A DNA stretch of 64,000 bases from Leptolinea sp. UBA5203 (GCA_002412765.1 DHVR01000015.1:1-64000); one strand, 5' to 3'. Counted from the first letter of the stretch, positions 52,581 to 62,580 are shown. The notes: generated by a model from the letters alone, not told the origin. Numbers and translations are program-made.

Positions 52581-55127
52581 TTATCTTCTGTGACAGTTCC
52601 AGTAAGGATGATTCACGCTTAAGATTGCTTCCTGATCGAGATTAATAACGGCAATCGCCCTAACATGAACTCGATTTGCACTCCACATCTTGTCATCTCC
52701 AATATTGCATCCAATAAGTATCACATGACTCCCATCAGCAAATGTTCCTTGCGGCTCGGTATTGAATAAATAACTGGGATAGACCGTTTCATTGGCTAAT
52801 ACCATCATCTCAAAAGTCAATGATCCTTTATTAATGTCCGACCTACGGTGGTACATCGGATGGTAGGAATATCCTTCAATCACAATACTTTCGGCACTAC
52901 TTGTAAAATCAATCCATTGTTCCTGTGTGACCAAACCCTCATCACATAAGATTTGATAAGCATGTTGAGATGTGCCAGCCGTTTTTTCTTTAGGAAGGTG
53001 AGTAGGCAGAAGATTAATGCCTGGCAGGATTGCACCAACAACAATAAATAGTCCAAGGGTACCAAGTACTTGAAGATTTTTACTTCTTGGCAACTGATTA
53101 AAATCAGGTATTTTTCCAGAAACATCAATACTGAATTTCATTCTGGGAATTTTCATAGCCATACTTAGTAGCAGATAAATGGAAACATACAATCCGATTG
53201 CAAAATAGAATAAATTTACCCAATTGACCGGAATTTGATATCGCCCACCAGATGTTATCGCAACCGCATTCCCCAGATAATACCCAAACTGAACGATCAA
53301 CCCAGTTAATCCAGCGAAACGAAATTTCTTCCAAGCAAGTATGATCCCAACCAACACAAAGAAATAGTTCATAGCTAACATCAAATATACTTGCGCGGCA
53401 AGTTGTTTTTCCCAAAGTGGAACCTGTAAATCCACATTCCATAACGGATCTTTAAATTGATGGGGAAGAGCTAAAAAAGAAAATTCTGTTGGTAAAGTGG
53501 CAAACCCCATATAATAATTGTTAATCAGATGAAATCCAAAACTGGATAGTATCGAAACTCCTGAAAAAGACTCTTTTTCATCAGGTTTTTTCTCCAAATC
53601 ATTGGAATTATTTACATCATCCGATTGACTGACAGACTCACTTATTGTGGATCGAGAAGTAACTGCTCCTCGAAGTTTATTCAAGTAATGATAATTTCCA
53701 GAGCTATCTTGTAAGGTCACAAACCATGGCATAAACACAAGACAAAACGTGAGAACAAATAGAAGAGTAGTGTACACCTTTTTTATTCGATAATACCGTA
53801 ACATAGTAGCAAAGAAAACCAATGTCATGGGTACAATAAAAATTGAATTGACCCGTATTAAGGTGGCAATACCCAAAACACCACCCGCCAGGATCGCATA
53901 ACGATAAGAGTTTGGCTGAGTGATCCACCGAAACAGAATAATTGAGAAGAGCAATAAAACAAGGGCTGAAAGTACTTCGGGGTTTTCTATATGGACATGC
54001 ACTTCCCCAATTTGAGAATAATATTGTATTTGATTTACTTCCATAATAATGGACAGTGTCGAGAGAACAAGTCCACCAAAAAATCCAATTATTTTTTTAC
54101 CACACAGGAATAGAATTGCAGGAAAACATGAGAGTGTAAAGATCTGGAATAAAAGGTAACGATCTATACTTGGTCCAAGAATCCATTGCCCAATAGCCAA
54201 AAACAACATGTACGCCGGTTTATCGGTTGGCCAATGGTTGTTCACCCCATTCCCTAATGAAATATAATGAGATCCAATACTATAAACCGCATCGTTAATC
54301 GTGGGATAACACTTGTAATTCGGAGGGAATGGTCCTAAGCGATCATTTGTGCAAAGGAAACTGGTATTGTTCCAGATGACAAATGTCAATCCCCAGATCA
54401 AGAAAAAAGTAATCAGATCCCACTTTTTATTTCGATGAGAGTTTTCTTTTGAGTTTTGCGTTATAAAAAAAAGGAAGACTCCCCCGGATAAAGCAATGAA
54501 TAATTGAAAACTGGATAGTGTTGTACCAGGGGAAAAGTATAATTGGGCCAAACCAGAACGAATCGGCTGAAAGACCAGAAAAGTAAAAAACAGGGAGATT
54601 ATGATGCAAATGGAAAATATCAAAAATAAGGTCTTTCTGTTTTTCCGAATCATCTGCTGAAGCATTTGAAAAGACAAGCGTTTATAGTAGTGTTGAATAA
54701 ACAAAAATAACTGGAACCCAACCAGACTAATCCAGAAGATGATAGGGCTCATCCGTAGATAGCTGGCTTCATAGCCGCCAAATCTATCTCGTGGGTACCA
54801 AATAACAAACCAGAGCATTATAAAGGTAAAAAAACCAAACAAATTGACTATTTTCTCCTTGCGAAGAACAGTCATCATGAATGAAACAAAAAAATTATAG
54901 ACAGGTTTAAGAATGACACAAAAAAAGAAAAACAGACTACCAATCATTACAAAGGCAATCTGTGAAATTCTAGATAACGAGTATCCCCATAAAAAATCAT
55001 TTTTAGGATCCGTTGGAATTAATAACAATATATAAACACAAACAAACCCTTCAATTACCGACAATAACAAAAGTGATTTACTGAGTTGTTTATATTTTCT
55101 ATTCATCTCAAATAAAATCATAGTCAT
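52581..55127 (-). CDS. Large GT-C-like glycosyltransferase, paralogue A
   Basis: An 848-residue membrane protein with about 14 spans. A polar loop after the seventh span has LGNGVNNHWPTDKPAY, and the middle contains an ER-like YYSQIGEVHVHIENPE stretch. The order of spans and loops (RYAILAGGVLGIATLIRVNS, GGRYQIPVNWVNLFYFAIGL) strongly parallels the neighbouring 894-residue protein. Enzymes of this kind transfer sugars from polyprenyl phosphate on the outer side. The C-terminal ~160 residues are soluble. Start uncertain: three ATG codons lie close together without a good ribosome-binding site. Confidence 0.7.
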   Translation of the reverse strand: MTMILFEMNRKYKQLSKSLLLLSVIEGFVCVYILLLIPTDPKNDFLWGYSLSRISQIAFVMIGSLFFFFCVILKPVYNFFVSFMMTVLRKEKIVNLFGFFTFIMLWFVIWYPRDRFGGYEASYLRMSPIIFWISLVGFQLFLFIQHYYKRLSFQMLQQMIRKNRKTLFLIFSICIIISLFFTFLVFQPIRSGLAQLYFSPGTTLSSFQLFIALSGGVFLFFITQNSKENSHRNKKWDLITFFLIWGLTFVIWNNTSFLCTNDRLGPFPPNYKCYPTINDAVYSIGSHYISLGNGVNNHWPTDKPAYMLFLAIGQWILGPSIDRYLLFQIFTLSCFPAILFLCGKKIIGFFGGLVLSTLSIIMEVNQIQYYSQIGEVHVHIENPEVLSALVLLLFSIILFRWITQPNSYRYAILAGGVLGIATLIRVNSIFIVPMTLVFFATMLRYYRIKKVYTTLLFVLTFCLVFMPWFVTLQDSSGNYHYLNKLRGAVTSRSTISESVSQSDDVNNSNDLEKKPDEKESFSGVSILSSFGFHLINNYYMGFATLPTEFSFLALPHQFKDPLWNVDLQVPLWEKQLAAQVYLMLAMNYFFVLVGIILAWKKFRFAGLTGLIVQFGYYLGNAVAITSGGRYQIPVNWVNLFYFAIGLYVSIYLLLSMAMKIPRMKFSIDVSGKIPDFNQLPRSKNLQVLGTLGLFIVVGAILPGINLLPTHLPKEKTAGTSQHAYQILCDEGLVTQEQWIDFTSSAESIVIEGYSYHPMYHRRSDINKGSLTFEMMVLANETVYPSYLFNTEPQGTFADGSHVILIGCNIGDDKMWSANRVHVRAIAVINLDQEAILSVNHPYWNCHRR

Positions 55128-55266
55128 TCACTACTTAAAATTTCCCTTCACATGAAATCTTCCGGAATTTTTACCTTCAATAATATTTTGTTGTCGACAT
55201 CCTGTAAATCCAGAAAACTTCTGGGAAAAAAATCTAAAACGCACACTGATCAGCCATCAGAATTAA

Positions 55267-55282
55267 TATGCTAATTAGCATA
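55267..55282. repeat. 16-base perfect palindrome
   Basis: TATGCTAATTAGCATA, in the 206-base gap between the two large GT-C-like genes. Short perfect palindromes of this kind can be operators; no regulator gene is near. Confidence 0.55.
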
Positions 55283-55289
55283 AATTTAC

Positions 55290-55320
55290 AATGTACTGCA
55301 TCTTTGATATGCAGTACATT
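55290..55320. repeat. Intergenic hairpin between the large GT-C-like genes
   Basis: Twelve-base perfect arms aatgtactgcat (55290-55301) and atgcagtacatt (55309-55320) with a seven-base loop, 14 bases downstream of the paralogue B stop on the minus strand. No T-run follows, so it is either a 3' protecting structure or a weak terminator. Confidence 0.6.
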
Positions 55321-55333
55321 GCCCGAGCAATTC

Positions 55334-58018
55334 TCAATTTGATACAACATCCCCTGCATTGATTGGATCAGATAATGGACAACTCATTGGAACTTCAGGT
55401 TCACGCGAATATATCATACTTTCATTATCATCGCCTTCAACAATAACCAGGTATGCATCAATAGTATTTAACCGATTCGTTTGGTTAATACAACCTACAA
55501 CCAGCGTATCTGCCGCATGAGGGAAATAATCTGGCACACTTGATAAAGGCATTAAAACTGCTTGATTTTCAAATGGTCCGATTAATAAAAATCCGATACG
55601 AGGAAATTTAAAGTGAGAATAAACTGTTTTCGAGGAGGAGTATTCACCTTCGCCTTCAATATAATATCGAGGATAGAGGTTGCGGCCAAAATAGGCTACT
55701 GAATCGGGTGATTCAATAAATGTCCGTAATTGATCAATGGGGATTTTGGATCCGTCGAGAAGTCCATCAGCGGAGATTTTGTCAATCACTTCACTTTTGG
55801 TTAATGGCTCATACCGCGGTGGTATGGATTGATCCATGATTGTCATCATGAGTATAAATAAGAAGAAAGGCAAAACCATGAATACACCTTTTTTTATATT
55901 CACACAGTTCATTACCTTGTCTTCTTTGTCCTGAATTATTTTTATCCCGATCAAATTAATAAAGCTTAATCCTATTTGATAAATGCCCAATCCATAATAC
56001 AGCAATACAATCCATTCAATAGGGACAATGTATCTTCCCCCAGATGTTCTTGCTATAGCTAAGAAGAAATTGAATGCAACATAAACCCCAAAAGGAATTA
56101 AGCCTGCCAACCGCCAGCGTTTCCATGCATAAGTTAATCCGATACTGAAAACGACCAAATTGATGAAAATGAATAAGCCTTCAAAAAAAGTTATTTCTCC
56201 GTACCAAGCTCCCCTACTACTTCTATCCCAAAATGGATTTACCTCAAAAATAATCTGTTCTAAATTATAAAAATAGGGTGAGACGGGTAAAATTACAAAG
56301 CTGGTAACAAAATTATGGACAAAATGATTGAGTATCACTTCAGGAGTACCCGGAGTATCATCAACATCAACAATTGTTTTGAATAATTTCGCAGCTTTTT
56401 CGTATGATTCAGTCATATGAGAATCTTGATCAGAACCAAGATATTGGCTTGATGTAGTGGTAGTAGGTATGGGTGTTGGTGCCACTATTGGTGGTGAGCG
56501 GAAATCAGCATCAAAAACAGAAGATACTTTTCCCATAAAGAAAAAAGGAGAACCTGTTGCCTGCCAACTATGAGCCATCCATGGCGAAAGCACAATGATA
56601 AATGAGAGTAAGACAAGGCAAGAAGCCAACACGGCTTGCTTCCACTTCCGCCACAGGATCAAAATGATTCCAGCCAGGATTGCGAGCGGCATACCCAACA
56701 TATTAAATCGAAGTAATAACAATATGGCAAGAACGCCACCAATTGGAAGCATATACCCCATGTTTTTTTCAGGTTGATTGCGTGCCCAAAGAAACATACA
56801 TAACGTTAGAAATATTAAGCCCAAACCTGTGGGAAATTCAGTCATTAACATCTTTGCGTGGGATAAATTAAGAATATTTTCACTGGCTAATGTATTTACC
56901 TGATGAATTATGGATAATCCAGCAAGAAATAGCCCAACATATCGACTATGAAATGATTTACCCAGCCAATAGAAAATCACAGGAAAAATGGCGAAAACGA
57001 ATAGCTGGGCAGTAACAATCTGACTATAATCCTGCCCTACAACTACGTGTAACATTGCCAGGAAAGCGCTGAGCCCAAGATGATCCATACCCAAATATCC
57101 ATTGGCAAATCCCTGTCCGATAAGCGCAATTTGACCGTTCTTATCCCAAGTAGAAGCATCGGAATAGGGATAAAATTCATAATTTGGTGCATACGGACCT
57201 GGAAAAAAATAATTACTTTTTAAGGGCATTTGGGTCCATACAAGAATGGCAACCAACCAGATGCTAATACCAATCCAAAGGTCCCGATGCTGCACAAACC
57301 AATTTAGTAATTTTGAATTTATCTTTTTATTTCGTAGGAATTCACTTAAAACATTTATCGCAAGGGTAGCACCCAGTATCCAGAAAATCTGCTTGGCCAG
57401 TAGAGGGACGCCCGCTTCTACCCATAGACCCCAATTTCCCTTAGCGCCTACACCAGTAACTAAAATAAAAACAAAAAAGGTGGACAAAAGACTTACAATA
57501 ATTGAAAAAATCAGAAATCCGGAGCGCTGTTTTTCAATGAATTTTTTGGCTGTTGTCCATGTGAAATTTGTAGCTCGGTATCTAAAAAAAAGAATTACCT
57601 GAAAATTCAAGCATATAAAATACCAGATAAGTGGAAGTAAACGTTCTAGGTGGGCCTGCCAGCTCCCGTAGCGGATCACAGGATTTAAGATAAGAAGGAA
57701 CATTGATATTAGGGCAATAACTGATAGGTAGGGGATCAGTGTCTTGACATGAGGCAGGGATTCGAATCGAAACCAAATTTTCTCTAGTTGAGTGGTTTTT
57801 TTTTGTAAAGTGACTACCAACCAAAAAGAAAATACTCCTGCAAGGAGAAAGATAGAAATTAACAAAATCCGGGGAAATGAATATCCCAGAATCCATTGAT
57901 TCTTAACATCTGAGGGAATCAGAAGAAGAAAAAGCAGGCCGAAGACTGCTTCAATAGTGGAAACGGAAAAAAAAACTGATAGTTTTTTTTGAGGGAAAGA
58001 ATTGTAGATGATATCCAT
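55334..58018 (-). CDS. Large GT-C-like glycosyltransferase, paralogue B
   Basis: An 894-residue membrane protein with about 14 spans, similar in layout to the 848-residue neighbour (matching GGRYIVPIEWIVLLYYGLGI near the end of the membrane part, YPYSDASTWDKNGQ in a polar loop and NHFVHNFVTSFVILP before it). Both end in a soluble domain of 150-170 residues with Cys in the final part (VVGCINQT, PMSCPLSD). Donor and acceptor unknown. The ATG at 58018, 14 bases after the sugar-transferase stop, is preferred; the longer in-frame start would overlap that gene. Probably co-transcribed with it. Confidence 0.75.
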   Translation of the reverse strand: MDIIYNSFPQKKLSVFFSVSTIEAVFGLLFLLLIPSDVKNQWILGYSFPRILLISIFLLAGVFSFWLVVTLQKKTTQLEKIWFRFESLPHVKTLIPYLSVIALISMFLLILNPVIRYGSWQAHLERLLPLIWYFICLNFQVILFFRYRATNFTWTTAKKFIEKQRSGFLIFSIIVSLLSTFFVFILVTGVGAKGNWGLWVEAGVPLLAKQIFWILGATLAINVLSEFLRNKKINSKLLNWFVQHRDLWIGISIWLVAILVWTQMPLKSNYFFPGPYAPNYEFYPYSDASTWDKNGQIALIGQGFANGYLGMDHLGLSAFLAMLHVVVGQDYSQIVTAQLFVFAIFPVIFYWLGKSFHSRYVGLFLAGLSIIHQVNTLASENILNLSHAKMLMTEFPTGLGLIFLTLCMFLWARNQPEKNMGYMLPIGGVLAILLLLRFNMLGMPLAILAGIILILWRKWKQAVLASCLVLLSFIIVLSPWMAHSWQATGSPFFFMGKVSSVFDADFRSPPIVAPTPIPTTTTSSQYLGSDQDSHMTESYEKAAKLFKTIVDVDDTPGTPEVILNHFVHNFVTSFVILPVSPYFYNLEQIIFEVNPFWDRSSRGAWYGEITFFEGLFIFINLVVFSIGLTYAWKRWRLAGLIPFGVYVAFNFFLAIARTSGGRYIVPIEWIVLLYYGLGIYQIGLSFINLIGIKIIQDKEDKVMNCVNIKKGVFMVLPFFLFILMMTIMDQSIPPRYEPLTKSEVIDKISADGLLDGSKIPIDQLRTFIESPDSVAYFGRNLYPRYYIEGEGEYSSSKTVYSHFKFPRIGFLLIGPFENQAVLMPLSSVPDYFPHAADTLVVGCINQTNRLNTIDAYLVIVEGDDNESMIYSREPEVPMSCPLSDPINAGDVVSN

Positions 58019-58032
58019 TGAATTTACTATGA

Positions 58033-59391
58033 CTATGCTCCCTTTCCTGTAATGATCACCCAAATTGTCCTGATGGTAATATATGCATCCATCCATAAGG
58101 ACCAATTGCTGATGTAATATTCATCCATTTGCAATCGTTTTTGAAACGATGTCTGGTGTCTGCCCAAAACCTGCCACCATCCCGTGATACCGGGCCGAAC
58201 ACGAAATAACATGGCAGCATACGAGCCCATATTTTCCAACTCAGACGGCATATAGGCTCGTGGGCCCGATAAACTCATCTCCCCTTTGAGTACATTCCAA
58301 AATTGCGGCAGTTCATCCAGGCTGTATTTCCGAAGAAAATACCCCAATCGGGTAACCCGGGGATCTTTTTCCAGTTTATGATATTTTAAATATTCTGCCT
58401 GCATCACAGGATCGCTTTGCAGCATTTCGGATAACTTTTCTTCGGCACCATTAATCATCGTTCGGAATTTGATGACATTAAATGGCTTGGAATCTTTCCC
58501 CAGGCGCTGCTGACGAAAAAATATTGGTCCTGGAGATTCAATCGCGACAAGCAAGGTTATCAGTAACAGCAAAGGACTAAAGATTAGGATCAGTATAAAC
58601 GATCCGGCAACATCAATGGCTCGTTTAATCAAAATATTTTGATTGTATAACAAGTGAAAATGGAATTCCAATCCCAGATAACTATCAATATCCCTTGTTT
58701 CCACCCAGAGTGACCCAAGATTTTCTGCTTTCTGAATCAGAATTACCCTTTGGAAGGTTTGGTTGAGAATCCTTACTTGTTCCTCCACCGCATCATCCGC
58801 TGCAGAAGCAAGAATCGCGATGGTAGATGTCTCGTGATTTTGTCGTTCCTCTAGTTTATCAAGGGTTAATAATTCGCAAGGGCGCCATCCAAGTCTGCGT
58901 ACACGTTTTAGAGAATAAGTAACGTCCTTAGCCCATTCCCCTTCCCCAAAAACGATCACAGGAATGCCATATAGTTTTGTGCGGGATATTAAATTTCGGG
59001 TTATGAAATGGAATATGGGTAATAACACAATGCATTGAGCCCACGCAAGTAAGATGATCGATCGCGGAAAAACCTGGAATGATTTATTGAAATAGGAAAC
59101 CATCGCCAGGAGGATAAACGCCATCGTGATAGATTTTACCATCTGTTCAAGTTCTTTGATGGCCGTCAATCCATACCCCGGGTAAAGCCCCTCAAGAAGA
59201 AGTATAGCGATGATAAACAGGATTCCTAACTCAGTCACTAAAATTACATCCGTCCACACAACCGGAGGGCGATTAAGGAATGGTGTCAATAGATTACGAA
59301 TAACAAAAGAAAATCGGAAAATAAGAAAGGTAAACAAAACATCAAGAAAAATGAATATGCCGCTAATTAACCAATTCTTTCCATGACGCAT
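58033..59391 (-). CDS. Polyprenyl-phosphate sugar-1-phosphate transferase (initiating enzyme)
   Basis: A 452-residue membrane protein of the WbaP/WcaJ type. Four N-terminal spans and a nucleotide-binding-like middle region precede the catalytic C-terminal half (KRAIDVAGSFILILIFSPLL, FRQQRLGKDSKPFNVIKFRTM, LRKYSLDELPQFWNVLKGEMSLSGPRA). It places the first sugar phosphate on undecaprenyl phosphate, starting repeat-unit assembly. AGAGGG lies before the ATG. It sits among glycosyltransferase and acyltransferase genes on one strand, consistent with a polysaccharide or glycan locus. Confidence 0.93.
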   Translation of the reverse strand: MRHGKNWLISGIFIFLDVLFTFLIFRFSFVIRNLLTPFLNRPPVVWTDVILVTELGILFIIAILLLEGLYPGYGLTAIKELEQMVKSITMAFILLAMVSYFNKSFQVFPRSIILLAWAQCIVLLPIFHFITRNLISRTKLYGIPVIVFGEGEWAKDVTYSLKRVRRLGWRPCELLTLDKLEERQNHETSTIAILASAADDAVEEQVRILNQTFQRVILIQKAENLGSLWVETRDIDSYLGLEFHFHLLYNQNILIKRAIDVAGSFILILIFSPLLLLITLLVAIESPGPIFFRQQRLGKDSKPFNVIKFRTMINGAEEKLSEMLQSDPVMQAEYLKYHKLEKDPRVTRLGYFLRKYSLDELPQFWNVLKGEMSLSGPRAYMPSELENMGSYAAMLFRVRPGITGWWQVLGRHQTSFQKRLQMDEYYISNWSLWMDAYITIRTIWVIITGKGA

Positions 59392-59461
59392 TTTGAACCC
59401 TCTATTGATTGGTTTAATAAAAAGAAATTCTATAGTTCTTACCTAGGTAAGCGCATTTTTA

Positions 59462-60682
59462 TTATAACATGCCCTCTAAAGCTTGCTTTATTGTTGAGAG
59501 GATATGCTTTTTTGACCAATGCTGGATGACCCAATTCCGACCCTTTGCCCCCAGCAAGTCTCGTTCTTCCAAATCATTTTTTAATAGGAGGATTGCCGCT
59601 GATAATTCGGTTGCACTGCCAGGCTGCGTCAGTTTCCCCACTTCATTGACGATTCTACCCAATTCTGAATTCAAAGTTGCTGTGGCTACCACTGCCTTAC
59701 CGCTCGCCAGCATACCCGATAGCTTGGAGGGCATAACCAAATCCGCTGCGTCGGGCCGTTGGGGAAGGACATGAATATCAGCCAAATTTAATAAATCATT
59801 TAATCGCACGATCGGTTGTAGGGGATAAAAACGAACATTCGGAAGATCCTTTGCCTTTTCCTGCAATTCTGCCTTTTCAGCGCCATCTCCACACAGAAGA
59901 AAAAGAATGTCCTTTGTCTCCGATAATTGGCGAGCAGTTTCCAGGAGGATTTCCAGTCCCTGTTTTCGTCCCATATTTCCGGAATATAAAACAACAAACT
60001 GATCTGATGAAATTTTCCACTCTGTGCGAAAGGCGTTTGTCTGAAGCAATGGTTGGATCAAATCCGTATCGATCCAATTTGGAAAAAGTACCGTCCTTTC
60101 TTCAGGGACACCCTTCTCCCACAAACGATCCACCATACGCTGAGAAATCGTTGAAACGCGGTCAAATCCTTTGATCAAGGCCAATTCGAACCTGGCAGTA
60201 AACTTTCGAAAGCCGAGGCTTCCTGGTAATATTCCTAAATTAAAAGCAGCTTCCATCTCAAAATCTTGAATATGGAGCCAACTTTTTGCAGAACAAAATT
60301 TGGATAGGAAAAGAACAGGCAGGGCTGTAAAAATGGAAGGGGCAATATTGAGGATGAGATCAGGTTTCCATGTACCCTGAATTAATAAAACTGGAAAACT
60401 AAAAAAAACAAAAGAACATAAATGAAGCAAACGTTTGATCCCAGATGGTTTTCGCGGCACCCACAATGGACAGCGAAACACCTCCACCCCTTCCCATTGC
60501 TCATGCAGGTATTGCCAGCTACGATAAGGTTCATTCACATACCATTGAGGATAGTAAGGTGGAGCAGTGATCACGCGTACTTCATGTTTTTCCGCAGCCA
60601 GGTAAGCGGCAAGTTCACCAGTATATTTTCCAATACCGGTCAATTCAGGGAAAAAATTTATCCCGACAATGAGTATACGCAT
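59462..60682 (-). CDS. GT4 glycosyltransferase, WcaI-like
   Basis: A 406-residue cytosolic/peripheral glycosyltransferase with GT-B fold: opening FFPELTGIGKYTGELAAYLA, the family-typical VPRKPSGIKRLLHL, donor-site VVLYSGNMGRKQGLE and the PSKLSGMLASGKAVVA region with its EX7E-like acid. It matches the WcaI group of colanic-acid-type loci. It starts three bases after the acyltransferase stop and is clearly translated with it. Confidence 0.9.
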   Translation of the reverse strand: MRILIVGINFFPELTGIGKYTGELAAYLAAEKHEVRVITAPPYYPQWYVNEPYRSWQYLHEQWEGVEVFRCPLWVPRKPSGIKRLLHLCSFVFFSFPVLLIQGTWKPDLILNIAPSIFTALPVLFLSKFCSAKSWLHIQDFEMEAAFNLGILPGSLGFRKFTARFELALIKGFDRVSTISQRMVDRLWEKGVPEERTVLFPNWIDTDLIQPLLQTNAFRTEWKISSDQFVVLYSGNMGRKQGLEILLETARQLSETKDILFLLCGDGAEKAELQEKAKDLPNVRFYPLQPIVRLNDLLNLADIHVLPQRPDAADLVMPSKLSGMLASGKAVVATATLNSELGRIVNEVGKLTQPGSATELSAAILLLKNDLEERDLLGAKGRNWVIQHWSKKHILSTIKQALEGML

Positions 60683-60685
60683 GGA

Positions 60686-61237
60686 TTAACTCACTCTGGG
60701 ACGAGGTTTTATTGGACGAGCAGGATTGCCGTAGCAGATCATCTCAGCAGGCAAATCCTGTAACACGGTGCTTCGCGCACCCACCACAGCACCATCCCCA
60801 ATATGGATTCCAGGCGCAATATAGACATCGGTTGCCACCCAAACTTGTTCCCCAATATGGATGGGTTGGGCACTGATATCAAATGTGGAACGGGAATAGT
60901 CATGGGTTCCGGTACATAAGTATGAACGCTGGGAGATAACCGTATTGGCTCCGATCCGGATTTCTCCAAGGGTATACAATTCAACATCATCCCCTATCCA
61001 GGAATACTCGCCAATGCTGAGTTTCCATGGATAAGTTATGCGAGCAGAAGGACGGACAAGAACATTCCTGCCAATACTTGCACCAAATAAACGCAACAGG
61101 AACCTTCGCCAGCCATACAAAAATTGTGGCGACCAGGAAAATAACGTGTTTTGAATCAGCCACCAAAGTTGCACAATGACGGCGGATTTTCCACGAAAAT
61201 TTGGGGGTAGAGAAAACTTATCCAGATCCTGGTACAC
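60686..61237 (-). CDS. WcaF-like sugar acetyltransferase
   Basis: A 183-residue enzyme with left-handed parallel beta-helix hexapeptides (IGRNVLVRPSA, IGDDVELYTLG, IGANTVISQRS, IGEQVWVATDVYIAPG) and the catalytic His in CTGTHDYS. It O-acetylates a sugar of the growing polysaccharide using acetyl-CoA. The start is GTG, after GAGGTATA. Its first base is shared with the stop codon of the GT2 remnant upstream (TAGTG), so the pair used to be translationally coupled. Confidence 0.9.
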   Translation of the reverse strand: MYQDLDKFSLPPNFRGKSAVIVQLWWLIQNTLFSWSPQFLYGWRRFLLRLFGASIGRNVLVRPSARITYPWKLSIGEYSWIGDDVELYTLGEIRIGANTVISQRSYLCTGTHDYSRSTFDISAQPIHIGEQVWVATDVYIAPGIHIGDGAVVGARSTVLQDLPAEMICYGNPARPIKPRPRVS

Positions 61238-61419
61238 TATACCTCGATGCCATGGCGTTCTTTTATGATTCTTTTCATCTGCTCGATATCGTCATGCCTA
61301 TATAATAATATATCTTCTATCTTCAAATCCACCAATAAGCGATACCAAAAACCTTGCAAAAAATGCCAGATAAATCCTCTTGGACCATCCAGAAAGCCAG
61401 ATTTAATTATACAAAGAAA
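61237..61419 (-). pseudogene. C-terminal remnant of a GT2 glycosyltransferase gene
   Basis: Directly after the stop of the GT4-like gene, in the same frame, 60 codons read FLCIIKSGFLDGPRG, then FIWHFLQGFWYRLLVDLK and IEDILLYRHDDIEQ to a TAG. The GFLDG-RGF-FWYR-LVD-K pattern is the classic C-terminal tail of GT2 enzymes of polysaccharide loci. It has no start codon or catalytic domain, so the N-terminal three quarters have been lost, probably by recombination that brought in the GT4-like gene. Confidence 0.72.
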
Positions 61420-62517
61420 TCATAGACCAATAATGGATAATAAGCGAATATGATATGGAGGATTGCTTAATTCAACATAGGTTCTAAAAGCGTTTGTTTG
61501 CAGCAATTGCATTCTTTCCACTGGCATTTTCCATAACTCTAAAATAGCATTTTCGATTAATGGGAGGGTATTTGCCTGGTCTACCAGCCATCCATTTTTC
61601 TCATGAACGACATAAATCGGTTCTGGCCCCATATGGGCACTAAAATCACGATGAGTTAAGACTGGTAAACTCAAGGACATCATATGCACAACATTCAGAC
61701 CCATAAAACCTGGACCACAGCCAAACCGGCAATTATGTGATATTTCACTGATCACTTTTTGGTCAAATAGTTTTCCGTAGTACTTGAACCAATCATATTT
61801 AACAGAGCATTCCTGTAAATATTCCCCAAGCGGACCATCACCAATGATATGTAATTCCATATCAAAACCTGGCTTACGATGCAGATGTTCTATTGCCTGA
61901 ACAAGCAGCTCTACTCCACAGCCAGGACGAACCCTGCCAATGAAGAATATCCCATTTTCACCGCCGGTTTTCTGGTCAGGCAGAACTGGATAATCATTTT
62001 CTAACGTATTATTATCGACAACCAGTTTTCGTTTATCCTTAAGGAGAGGCTCAAGAGATTCTTTCACATTGGATGTATAACAAATATACTTTGTTGAGAA
62101 ATTTATCATTGTCTTAAACATCAATCGATGCAATAAGCTTGGGTTTATCTTTTTCACCAGCCCATGTCCACGGGAATAGACAGGAATACCACTTAAACGG
62201 CCAATGAGTAGTAAAACCCAATAACTTAAATAACGAGGGTTAGCCCAGGTGATGATCACATCTGGTTTAATCTGAAATATATGTCGCATTAACCTCGAAT
62301 ACCATATCCCGAATGATTTTCCGAACGGATAAGCCTCAGTTAATTGTACCCAGGTTACATTTGGATGAGTAAAAGGCAGATAATTATCATGACCCATATT
62401 TGGTGGTATTGCAGCATACAGCACATAAAGATGGACATCCCCTTTCTCTACCATGCCCTGGAAAACAGGCAAGATATACGAGGTTAACAATGGATAAATA
62501 TAAATGATTCGTTTCAT
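61420..62517 (-). CDS. GT4-like glycosyltransferase
   Basis: A 365-residue GT-B-type glycosyltransferase: N-terminal acceptor domain (YIYPLLTSYILPVFQGM), a donor domain with NGIFFIGRVRPGCGVELLVQAI and HIIGDGPLGEYLQECS, and the late EPIYVVHEKNGWLVDQAN with the acid binding the donor phosphate. Sugar specificity unknown. I use the ATG at 62517; an in-frame GTG four codons earlier is possible. Its end abuts a GT2 remnant, suggesting that it was inserted by recombination. Confidence 0.82.
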   Translation of the reverse strand: MKRIIYIYPLLTSYILPVFQGMVEKGDVHLYVLYAAIPPNMGHDNYLPFTHPNVTWVQLTEAYPFGKSFGIWYSRLMRHIFQIKPDVIITWANPRYLSYWVLLLIGRLSGIPVYSRGHGLVKKINPSLLHRLMFKTMINFSTKYICYTSNVKESLEPLLKDKRKLVVDNNTLENDYPVLPDQKTGGENGIFFIGRVRPGCGVELLVQAIEHLHRKPGFDMELHIIGDGPLGEYLQECSVKYDWFKYYGKLFDQKVISEISHNCRFGCGPGFMGLNVVHMMSLSLPVLTHRDFSAHMGPEPIYVVHEKNGWLVDQANTLPLIENAILELWKMPVERMQLLQTNAFRTYVELSNPPYHIRLLSIIGL

Positions 62518-62580
62518 AAGAAACCCCACTCCAGTTTGTTAGTTTTTCTTTGTGCTTTCATCTTATCATTCCATGGGAAT

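Noticed and set aside
61247..61453. A 68-codon plus-strand frame
   Set aside because: The opposite strand carries the GT2 remnant, which explains the sequence better.
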